A stretch of DNA of 64,000 nucleotides from Ambrosia x helenae (lineage: Eukaryota > Streptophyta > Magnoliopsida > Asterales > Asteraceae), in contig CM061226.1 in NCBI GenBank assembly GCA_030844895.1, forward strand, positions 118,468,574 through 118,532,573, read 5' to 3'. The first letter of the stretch is position 1; each line of letters opens with the position of its first letter. Below, piece by piece: positions 1 to 10,556 of this stretch. Below the pieces are notes generated by a model that searched no databases, had not been told where the DNA came from, and was given only the letters and a program-made list of their open reading frames with translations. The translations under genes were made by a program, and so were the position numbers.

Positions 1-315
1 GACAGAGGTGGCAATTTTGACATATTGCATATGCAATGTTATAGTAAAAAATTAGCTAACAAGAAAACATGTCATACAGGTAAACATAAGCCAAAATTCA
101 ATTTAAAGTAAACAACGTTTAGATTGCTTTATTAATAATATTAGATTAATATAGCTTTCGTAAAAATATTTATGTGATTCATCCATACAAAACCAGACAA
201 AATGGACAAATAGGGACTTGGCAACCAAACATTAACACGTACAATTGTACAAAATATTGACCTGATTCAACCATCCTATCGTTCCTTCAGAAAAAAAAAA
301 AGGGAAAAACCGCAC

Positions 316-2174
316 CTTGGATACATAAAGTTAGTTGGTTCAGCACCATCCACGTATTCTTTCAGCATCTTGGGATGATATTCAAGAATTTCTCTATAAA
401 TCAATTCACGAACATCATCTTTTGTAATTCTTCTTCTTTCAAATTCAAATTCCATTTTAGTTACAGGTTGAGCTGAAGGTTCCCTCTCAACCTTAGCCAA
501 ATTCTTGAAATATGGATCGGAAAGAGCCTGATACAATAAGCATGATAAGTAGCTTCAGAAAATGAAATCATTTATAAACAAATGGGGCAATTTCCTATAT
601 ACCCCTAAAAACTTGAAAAATATCACCCAACAAAAAATATTAATATCAAATGAACCCATTTCATCAAATACAAATTATAATATTCCTATTATACCCTTCT
701 CCTACGATTCCACTTCAGACTCCCACAACCTATATATTAACATGAGGAAGGGTATATATGTGAAGTGTCATAAATATAATAGAGAGTATATTTGAAATAA
801 CAATTTGTATTGGGTATATATATATATATATATATGATACTATTTCAAGTTTTGTTGGGTATATATGATATTAATTATTAAAGATTAAGATATAGACAGT
901 ACCTCCTCAGCAGTAGGACGATCTTTAGGCTCAAACGCAAGCATTCTTTCTAGTAAACGAAGAGCAAGAGGATCCGCATTTGGAAACTTCTGTGAAAAAG
1001 GAATCGGTTTTTTCTCCTCATGCTGCTCAAGTATCTTCGCGCTTTCTCATTTCTTATCGATTGAATTACAAAAAAATAATAAATTTGCATATATAAATAA
1101 AAATATACATAAGTAGTGGGGTTTTGGATGTTTTTGTAAAAGTGAATGTCATACTGAATAACCAAGAATCAGATACATTCTTTTAAACATATTTCTAGCA
1201 AGATTCAGATAATGAGAGTATCAAATATTCAAATTGCATATCCAAACACCACCTATATATGAATTCATCAATGATAAGGTAAACAGACCCTGGCTATAGC
1301 TTCAGGTGATGGAGTCCCTAAAAGATCAGTCATGAGGTCCAACTGATGCACCACATTTTTCCCCGGAAAAAAGTGGGCTTTCCGGTTAAAAGCTCTGCAA
1401 AAATACAACCAATGCTCCACGTATCTATAGCCGGTGTGTGTACTGCACCAAAAATGATCCAACTTAACTCAAGTGTTCTATCTGGGAACCGTTTTTATTA
1501 ACTCAACCGTATTTCATACTGCCTATTTACCTTAGAGAAAATGATCCACACAATTCCGGAGCTCTGTACCATCTTGTGCAACATAATCCTGTGAACAAAT
1601 CAAATAAGCATGTGTTCTTAAATGGGCCAATTCAAGTTAAGTTTTAATTAAACGGGTCAAACAGGTAATGTAGAAAGTGTAACTAAATATAAGACGGTTA
1701 TAAGGGGCCGCATCGATAAACTATGTTTAAATGAGTTAGAGGACATACTGTCCAGAATATTTGCAGTAGGTGTATCATTGAAGGCAACTCTTGCAAGACC
1801 AAAGTCACAGATCTTGAGTTTGCAGTCAGCGTTTGCCAAGATATTTTTGGGTTTGAGATCTCTGTGAAAAACATTTGCTGAAAAAGAACTAATTCAATAT
1901 CAAAATGCAACAAAATTATAATAAACTTTAGACAACAAAAATACATATAATGGCCACAATATATAACCTGTATGTATATGTATTTCAATCCTCGAAGAAG
2001 CTGATAAAGGAAGAACTGATAATGTTCCGGTGTCAAATCATCATTAGCCTTGATAACCTGATGCAGATCAGATTCCATAAGCTCAAACACCACATATATA
2101 TCACGGAATTCTCTTCTTGACGGTGGTATAAGATATGTTTTAATTTCCACAATGTCCGGAGGCCGAAGGAGACG
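316..2174 (-). CDS. MAP kinase, plant group D (TDY type), partial and frameshifted
   Basis: Serine/threonine kinase of the plant MAPK family. Six exons read right to left: >2174..1968 (PPSRREF, VVFELMESDLHQVI), 1877..1749 (HRDLKPKNIL, the kinase HRD motif, and CDFGLA, the DFG motif), 1588..1531 (starts at the Asp of the TDY activation loop), about 1442..1289 (PGKNVVHQLDLMTDLLGTPS), about 1053..903 (FPNADPLALRLLERMLAFEPKDR) and 527..316 (FEFERRRITKDDVRELIYREI). Most junctions have GT-AG sites. The N-terminal lobe is lost in the N gap and the C-terminal tail lies off the left edge. Small indels break the frame: an extra A near 1757, a missing A near 1576, a missing T near 1535, an extra TA near 1972, a frame change near 1372 and a missing A near 1012. 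Between breaks the protein is highly conserved, so base-call errors at a contig end are as likely as pseudogenisation. The TDY loop places it in group D (MPK9/16/20-like). Confidence 0.85.
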
Positions 2175-2274
2175 NNNNNNNNNNNNNNNNNNNNNNNNNN
2201 NNNNNNNNNNNNNNNNNNNNNNNNNNNNNNNNNNNNNNNNNNNNNNNNNNNNNNNNNNNNNNNNNNNNNNNNNN
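2175..2274. other. 100-N scaffold gap
   Basis: Exactly 100 N, the usual arbitrary scaffold-gap size. The MAPK exon runs into it from the left. Copia-A begins 9 bp to its right, with a flank that does not match the other flank of the element. Confidence 0.98.
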
Positions 2275-2283
2275 GTTTCATCA

Positions 2284-2998
2284 TGTTGGATCAGTTTGCT
2301 CTTTTTGCTAAGTAAGAACTTGCTATCTTGACACTTAAGTGTTTAGCAAGTCCTTGTAAATCAGATTATAAGCACAGCGGAATGTTATAAGTTAAAGCAA
2401 CACTTTTTACACTAAGGCAGAGTGATTAACTCCCCCTTGATGTTTGAAACTAATAAATGACAAAGTATTTATTATGAATCTAAGCTGTAAATGAGAATTA
2501 GATACTTAGACAGATTCACAATAAATACAGAAATGGAATAGAACAATGAGAGTGTTTGAAGGATTTTTCTATTAAAATCAATGTCTAAAATAGAAGGTTG
2601 AAGCCTCTTATTTATAGACGTTTACATAATGTATCTTGCCCAAAAAGCAAGTACAGAAACAACAGAAACAAGTTGCACAAGTTGCAACATTGAAAGAAAC
2701 AAATACAGCTAAAAGTAATAATAAACAACAAACTACTGATGCAAAAAGGCGGTGGGAAATATCTGATGCTAAGTGCTGATGAAGGACAAACTACTGAAGA
2801 GTAGTTTTGTCTTCAGTACTTCTGAAGTGAACTTGTCTGGTTTGGACTTCAGAACTTCTGCTTCTTCAGCACTTCTCATATCTTCTAATCAGCAGTTTCT
2901 TGTCTTCTCTTCAGTACTTCTATACTTAGCCAAAATGACAGAAGTGAATTAGACTAAGGTTTACAAAAGTGGTTTCACCAATCCTCTTTGTCCTAACA
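2284..2998 (-). repeat. Copia-A 3' LTR
   Basis: TG...CA bounded and matches 13295-14015 throughout with small differences. It contains clustered copies of AACTACTGA/TCAGTACTT-type motifs at 2731-2915. Confidence 0.93.
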
Positions 2999-3010
2999 AT
3001 CTCCCCCTGG
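2999..3010 (-). other. Copia-A polypurine tract
   Basis: On the minus strand CCAGGGGGAGAT directly precedes the 3' LTR, the position of the plus-strand primer in LTR elements. Confidence 0.8.
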
Positions 3011-3108
3011 ATTGATGAAGCCAAAACCTTTCTAATTCCTTATGTGTTTCTTCTGTCTTGAACAATCTTCCATATCTCTTTGTACATGGTGTTCTTGAGC
3101 TGGTTTAA

Positions 3109-6100
3109 CTAACCATCAGATAGAGATCCTCTCTGTGGTTCTAGATATTGAATTGTGAGCAGGTCTTGTGTTGACAGTTTCTTCAGATCACTGATCTTCA
3201 TGTAAGCCCTGCTTGAGAGGTCTCTTCTTGTCAACAGTACTGAGTTGTTATCAGTAAGTGACCATCTGATGATAGGGATTTTTGACTTGTTAAAGTCAGA
3301 AGAATAGGGAACCAGACTTGTCCCTTGGGTTGATGGTCCTGAGTGCTGGATGTCTTCATTTTCAGATAGCCTCAGGTGGGATTCTCTTCCTTGTTGTTGT
3401 TGCATATCAGGCATCTGAACAGTTGGGAGATGGTGTTCAGTCACTACTCTGGTATGCAGCTTTTCTTTGATGGTCTTTTGTATTTGATAAGCAAAAGTGG
3501 AAGGATCCCTGAATTGTGTTAACAGAGGTTTCTCCTCAATGTCAAAATCTGAATGGACTATTGAACTTCCTTCAAGTAGTACCATTTTGAAGTCAGTTTT
3601 GACATTGTCCTCTGCCTTCTTCTTCTGAGTAGCAGTTCTTCTAGATACACCAGAAGTTCTAACTACTGATCTTGAAGGATCAACAGTTTGAAACTTCTCT
3701 GGATTTGCAGCCTTGGCAGCCAAGTATTTTCTATAAGTATCCATCAGTCTTTCTTCTTTCCATCTGGATACTGAGGCTTTTGAACCATATCCTTCTGCTA
3801 CTAACTCTTCTATTATCTGGGCTCTCTTGGCCTTTCCATCTTTGCTTGTGGCCATTTTGTCTGCAAGAATTTGTGCTCTTCTTGTCAGCTCTTGCATAGA
3901 GAGTCCTTTGAGTGTAAAGGCTTTATTCTTGCTGTTCTTGGTAATGTAAGACACCAGTTGTTGTCTTTTATCTTGTTCAGCAATCTCATCAAGGCTAGCC
4001 TGCCTTTGTAGTTCAGCTTCATAAGCCTGAAGTTTTTCTTCATGGCTTAAATCCAAATCATCCCTTTCTTCCAGAGATTTCCAGATCTGATCTTCTCTGG
4101 CCTTTTTGTTGGCTGCAATTAAGCTCTTCTCTAATAGTTCAGCTGATTGAGAGATAGGAGAAGGGTTTAATATAGTCATTGTTGTAACAGTTGTAGGCCT
4201 GATGGGATCAGATGTTGGTTGAATGGGAGCAGTGGTTCTGGAAGGTTCAGTTGTTTGAGGTTTGGAAGTGTTAACTTCTGATGTGCTGACAACTGCTGAT
4301 GGTTTGTCAGCTACTGAAGGATTGTCTTCGGTACTTTCTGATTCTTCATTTGAAGTTTTGTCATCAGAAGTTTCTTCATTTGCCTTTGGGATTCTTCAGA
4401 TGTTTGGGTCTCATCTTCTTTCTCTGCTGCTTCAATTTCTTCTATTGAGACACCAAACTGTTTGGCCAATTTTTCTTTCCTGGCCTGATCTTTTTGATCT
4501 CTTTCAAGGATGGCCACTCTTGCCCTTATCCTGGCTTGGAATGACTCCTTAGGTTCCCTGATCTTCTCCCCCTTTTTGGATTCATCAATTTTAACCCTTG
4601 AAGCAGAGGGTTGGGAGAAATGTCCTTGAAGATGAGCAATCTGTTTGCTGTTGAAGTCTATTTTGTTGGACAGATCGTTCATCTTGGTCTTGATCACTCC
4701 AAATTGGTTCTTGATGGACAGCTCCAAGTCAGCTGTATATGTTTGGAAGTGATTTCTGATGAGTGTATTCATCATGTGGTACAGGGGACCCTCTGGGCTG
4801 CATAGCTGGTTCAGGTCTATGCTTGTTTGCCCAGGGAATTGGGTAGGCATTTGTTGTGAAGGGGGTGTTTTTGGGAGATCCTCATGTTGTACAGAGGATG
4901 CCACTCTAGGGGTTTTAGGGATTGAGTGGGCTTTAACCTGTGCAGAGGTGACTGGCTTCTTGAGCCTGGATACCCCTGAAACAGGACCTTCAGAAAGTGT
5001 CGTCAATTCAGTAGTTTGATGTGTGAAACATCATCCAAACTAATGGAATCATCTGAATCCCTGATGTTGCCCTCAATGAGGACTGTCTCAGTTAAATCAT
5101 GAGCTGAGCCCAACTCAGTTCTCTCATGAACCTCTTTTTCTTGGTACTGAGGATTTCCTACTTCAGGCATTAAGCCTTCATCAGTAGTTGCCACATTTGA
5201 GGTCTTAGCTATGTTACTTCTATCCTCAGATCCACCACTGGGTGGTAACTGAGTAGTAGCAGCCTCAGATGCCCCAAGAGTCTCTAAAATTGGGCTTAAA
5301 GACTCTGGTCCACCCTCATCTCTTGGGATAGAGCTAGAGATGTCCACATCCATGTCTGATGTAGTAGTTATGTCCCTGTTTGTTGTGGTTGTAGGGGACT
5401 GACATGATCAGATGGGACATTCTCTTTTAGCCCAGAGAGAAGTTTGGCAATTTCTATTGCCTCTTGTTCAGAAATTTGTGGGGTTGGTTCAGTAGTTTGG
5501 GCAATAGGTGGTGAAAGTTGTTGTTCAGCAGTTTCAAAAGAAGAGTGTGTTTCATATGTTTTTCTAAGTCTTTTTCTTTTGAATAAAATGGTTATGGGTG
5601 CTCTTGGTGGGGTTTGAGATGGATGAGACTGAGAGGGTGTTTCAGTCTCATCTATTTGAAGAGCAGAATGCTCATGAGCATGTTCAGGCATCTCAACCTC
5701 CTGAACAGCTTTTCTTTTGGGTTGGTGGGGTGCAGTTTTTGTTGGCTTGGGCTTTTTGGCTTTTGGTGGTGTGAGTTTGGAAGATGTGGGCTTCAGGGGG
5801 ACTTGTTGTTGTTCTCCCTGATCATCTTCTGGCCAGGCAGCCGGTTTGTTATGCCTTGAGTATGCTTGTGATGTTAAAGGATTTAAAGTTGAAATTTTTC
5901 CCACAAGCACCTCATTACCCAGTTCCCCTATTATGCATTGCATAATGAACCTTGGGTATAACAAAAACTTTTTCTTGGTATTATTGTGATGTAACACCAA
6001 CTCATTGAAAAATAGTTTTGATGCCTGAATTTAGTTTCATTCACAATGGAATGAAATATTGGTTGAAAAGTGGAGGGCATCTGGTCATAAGACCCTGTTT

Positions 6101-6538
6101 TTGGACTCAAACACATAATAATATAATGAAACAAAAGCTTGTATTTTGGTTCAAAATATTTTTTTGAATATTGTAGCATGGGAGAGAGTACCTTGATAAC
6201 CACACTCAGTCATGGTTAGATGAATATCAGTGTTAGCAACATGGTCAGGGGCAGTTACATCATCCAGACCCAGTCTTGTTGCCAGTGTGGCCGGTGTGAT
6301 GGTCAGTTGTTTCCCTTTTATTCTTGAGTTGAGGGAAATGACCTCATCACCTTGTAACCGTCTCTGCATTTGCCCAGAACTCATTCAGAGTTTCAGTGTG
6401 AATTGGTGGGTTTATTGTGAGAGCAGTAAAATATTGGGATTTGACGACAAGATCAATGATCTCATCGTATTGGGACCAGCCTTCTTGTTTTTCAAGAAAG
6501 GCCCTTTGATTGTGTCCCTGTTTTAGAACTAGAGCCAT
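3109..6538 (-). pseudogene. Copia-A third ORF (env-position ORF), frameshifted
   Basis: About 1100 codons lie on the minus strand between pol and the 3' LTR. Starting at 6538 (MALVLKQGHNQRAF), the reading moves between frames near 6375, 6190, 6003, 5385 and 5006 and again between 4311 and 4179, finishing at 3109. Each piece continues the sense of the previous one. The N-terminal part (FLEKQEGWSQYDEIIDL, TITPATLATRLGLDD, CLSPKTGSYDQMPS, KKKFLLYPRF) resembles a globular domain I associate with hypothetical proteins and retroelement polyproteins of Asteraceae. The middle is rich in Pro, Lys, Thr and Ser. The C-terminal third (4552-3600) is charged and probably coiled coil (ARIRARVAILERDQKD, LADKMATSKDGKAKRAQII). 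I see no signal peptide and no clear membrane segment, so env is only a positional name. The function is unknown. Confidence 0.7.
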
Positions 6539-7247
6539 GTGGTTTGGGTTTTGATCGAACAGTGGATTTGCAGGTATAGGTTATTGAGAGAGTTTTTGAG
6601 AGAGAAGGAGGGATATTTTTAAGTTTGAAAGGATAAGTGTGTAGAAAAGGTATTTATTAGAAGTTTTAACCGCTTGAATCTTCTTTATTAGAAGTTTTAA
6701 AACCGCCTTTGGTTAAAAATCTTTTTATCAGAGGTTTTAAACTGATTAGGTCAAACCTCTGATGATGGGAAAAGTCAGATTTGCCCTTTTGACTTAAACT
6801 GCTGATGAAGGATTACTTCATCAGTAGTTCCCATTTTCTCTTCAGTAGTTTTAACATCTGATGAGAAATGTTTTTATAAATACTTTATTCATAACTTCTG
6901 AAGGTTATTTTATCAGAAGTTACACACTTTTTCAGAAAATTATCCCCATACTGATGATTTTTGTTCATCAGTAGTTTCTCTCATACTGATTTTGTTTAAT
7001 CAGTAGTTTTGTTTTTCAGAAGTTTTGTTTCAGACTTTTGTCTTTTGTAAGTGAAAACCAGAAAAAAGAAGGAAAAGGTAAACAGGATGGAATCAAGGAT
7101 GGAAAAGGAAAAAAAAAATTTGATGTTTTATGCATAACAGTAGTGATTGATGTAGAAGTTTGATGTAGAGTTGGGTAGAATCAAGTGTTAACTTGGATTC
7201 TAACTGATATGCATATAATGTTAAAAAAATAAAAATAAAGTAAACAC
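6539..7247 (-). other. Copia-A spacer between pol and third ORF, dense in a 9-bp motif
   Basis: Non-coding 0.7 kb. TCAGTAGTT or TCAGAAGTT occurs at about 6821, 6842, 6968, 7000 and 7016, with reverse-orientation and degenerate copies between them (AACTGCTGA near 6798, AACTTCTGA near 6893). In Sireviruses this interval carries conserved repeated motifs (established); their role here is inferred. Confidence 0.6.
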
Positions 7248-10200
7248 TTACAAATTTAGCATTCCAAGCATGGATACTAACTTCTGAAATGTTGATGTGT
7301 CAAGGGGTTTAGTGAAGATGTCAGCTATTTGATTAGCTGTTGCTACATGCTTCACCTCAATCTTGCCTTTTTCATAGCAATCTCTTATGAAATGGTACCT
7401 GATCTTAATATGTTTGGTTTTTGAGAACTGTACCGGATTTTGAATGATGCTAATGGCAGATTTGCTGTCTACAAACAAAGGTGTCTTGGTCTCTTTGATT
7501 CCATAATCAAGAAGTTGATATTGGAGCCATTGTATCTGTGATGTACAACTTGCAGCTGCAATGTATTCAGCTTCAGCAGTTGAAGTTGCAACAGATGTTT
7601 GCTTCTTTGATTGCCATGACACTAGACAGTTACCCAGGAATTGACAACCACCAGATGTTGACTTTCTTGTCATCTTACACCCTGCATAGTCACTATCTGA
7701 AAAAGCTGATAACTTGGTATTGCTTGAAGCAGGATACCAAATTCCAAGTGTTGGAGTTCCTTTCAGATATCTGAAAATTCTTTTGACTGCTATAAGGTGT
7801 GATTCCCTTGGTGCTGATTGATATCTAGCACAGACACATGTTGAAAACATAATATCTGGTCTAGAAGCAGTTACGTATAAAAGGGAACCTATCATGCATC
7901 TGTACATGGTTTGATCAACTTGTTTTCCTTGATCATCAGGTTCAACTTGTGTGATTGGTGTCATGGGAGTGGAACATGATTTACAGTCATTTAAAGAAAA
8001 TTTGTTCAATAATTCTTTAACATATTTTGATTGATGTATAAAAGTTCCATTTGTTTGTTGTTTGATCTGCAGTCCTAGAAAGTACTGCAGTTCTCCCATG
8101 GTACTCATCTCAAATTTTGATTGCATGAGTTTCTTAAAATCATCACACAGTTTTGTGTTTGTTGAACCAAAAATGATATCATCAACATATATTTGAACAA
8201 GTAAGACATGATTTCCAACTTGTTTAATGAAAAGTGTTTTATCAATGGCACCTCTTGTAAAGTTATTTTTGAGTAAAAAGGTGGAGAGTGTATCATACCA
8301 GGCTCTTGGAGCCTGTTTGAGCCCATAAAGAGCTTTGTCCAGTCTGTACACCCACTCAGGATGAGAAGGATCCTCAAACCCAGGTGGCTGACAGACATAC
8401 ACCTCCTCTTTGATTTTTCCATACAAAAATGCACTTTTCACATCCATTTGATAAACTTTAATTTTGTTGGAAATGGCATAGGCCAGAAATAACCTGATGG
8501 CCTCAAGCCTTGCCACTGGAGCAAAGGTTTCATCATAGTCAATTCCCTCTTATTGAGAGTACCCTTGAACTACCAGTCTTGCCTTGTTCTTGATTATCAT
8601 ACCAGCTTCATCTTGTTTGTTCCTGAAAACCCATCTTGTACCAATTGGTTGCTTGTTTTGAGGTAAGGGACAGATTTCCCAGACCTGTTGCTTGTTGAAC
8701 TGAAGCAGTTCATCTTGCATAGCTTGCACCCAATTATTGTCTTTGAGGGCTTCCTGGTACTTCTTTGGTTCCAACTGTGAAATAAAGGCTGAAAATAGGC
8801 AAAAGTTGGAGAGCTGGTTTCTGGTAAGAACACCTGAAGCTATATCACCCATGATTTGATCAAGTGGATGATCTCTGTGTTCAATCAGTTGTTGTAAACC
8901 ACTGACAGGTGTAGGTGGCTCTTGTTCTTCAAACAAACTACTGAGGTCTATAATGTCTGGTTCAGCTTCTTCAGTAGTTGCAGGTGCTGAAGCAGATGTT
9001 TGAGTTTGGCCTTCAGTATTTGTTTGATCAGAAGTTTGAGAAACTTCTGATGGTGTTGTAGTTGACTTAATGACTGTTTGAGGGGTCCATGGTGTAGGAT
9101 CCTCATCTTCAAACCTTTGATCACCATAATAAGTAGGTTTGGAAGAAGTAACAGTCTTTTCAGGTCCAAAGTGAAAGTTGTCAAGGTCAAAGAGTTCAGC
9201 AGGATGTGCTGGAATAAGAGTGTGTTTTGACTCATTGAACTTGACATTCAATGTTTCTTCTACTATCCTGGTGTGAGAATTAAAAACCTTGTAGGCTTTT
9301 CTAGTTGAAGAATAACCAAGAAAGTAACCTGAGTCAACTTTGGCAGCAAACTTTGAAATAGATTCCTTGATGTTCAAGATGAAACATTGACACCCAAAAG
9401 CCCTGAAAAAGGAGATAAGGGGCTTCATGCCATGAAGAACTTCATAGGCAGTCTTGGAATGTCTCTTGACCACAAGAACTCTATTCTGAACATAACATGA
9501 TGTGTTAACTGCTTCTGCCCAAAAGTACAATGGCAGTCCAGAATCAGCTAACATTGTTCTTGCTCCTTCTATCAATGTTCTGTTCTTCCTTTCTACTACA
9601 CCATTTTGTTCAGGAGTTCTGGGAACACTGTATTGTCTAATAATCCCTTTAGACAAACAGAATTCATCCAGAGTTTTGTTCCTGAACTCTGTCCCATTGT
9701 CACTTCTAATGGTTTTGACAGATAGAGAATATTGTTTCTCTACTTGTAGAATGAAGAACTTGATGATTTCAGCAGCCTCATCCTTGGAAAATAAGAAGAA
9801 TACCCATGTGAATCTTGAGTAGTCATCAATGATGACTAAGCAGTACTTCTTTTTACCAAGGCTCATAATCTTGACAGGTCCAAATAAGTCCATATGGAGT
9901 AGTTGAAGACATGCAGTTGTTTTTGATTCTTCAATAGACTTATAGGAGGACTTATGTTGTTTTCCCTTTAAACAGGATACACAGTGTTCTTGACACTGGT
10001 ATACTTTCAAAGGTAGACCTCTGACCAAGCCCATTTTTGTGACTTTATTTATGGTTTTAAAGTTCACATGGCCAAGTCTCCTGTGCCAGAGATCTGTTTC
10101 TGAAGTTGATGCCCTTGAGAAGAAACAGGCAGTGTTGTTCAATACTTTGTCTTTCTCAATGTCCACTGCATAGACATTGCCACATCTTTTGGCAATCAGC

Positions 10201-10556
10201 AAAGTATGATCTTCAATAATCTTCTCTATCAACTTCTGGCCTTCTGGTGAGATGATCTTGCATGCTGTCTTTGTGAAAAAGGAAGAATATCCTTTATCAC
10301 ACATTTGTGACACACTCAGCAAGTTGTATTCAAGGTTTTCCACCAGATTGACCTTGTCAAACTGTATTTTGCCAGAGGAGACATTGCCATGTCCTAGCAC
10401 ATATCCCTTAGCATTGTTCCCAAAGGATACAGATCCTTCTCTTTGGCTGATAAAATTGTTTCTCAGGTATCTGCATCCAGTCATGTGCATAGAGCCTCCA
10501 CTATCAACATACCATATGCTGTTTAAGCCCCTGGAAACTCTCTGCAGAAAAACAAC
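7248..10556 (-). pseudogene. Copia-A pol (PR-INT-RT-RNase H), one internal nonsense codon
   Basis: This region continues in the same frame as gag after the gag stop at 10557. Order: protease motif WYVDSGGSMHMTG near 10510-10480; GAG-pre-integrase CLKGKQHKSS near 9975; integrase with HMDLFGPVK (about 9890), SDNGTEF (about 9700) and EQNGVVERKNRT (about 9600), the three acidic residues of the DDE core; reverse transcriptase from about 8660 with YVDDIIFGS near 8180; RNase H near 7700-7400 (DSDYAG, STAEAEYIA) and TKPLDTSTF at the C end. A TAA at 8550-8552 sits where related elements have Gln (GYSQ*EGIDYDE), an apparent CAA to TAA change. The frame resumes unchanged to 7248. The protease has DSGGS rather than the commoner DSGCS. 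Confidence 0.88.

Noticed and set aside
3672..6526. Several plus-strand frames of 64-98 codons opposite the Copia-A third ORF
   Set aside because: Antisense shadows of the minus-strand coding; hydrophobic Leu/Phe-rich composition from complementing Lys/Glu codons.
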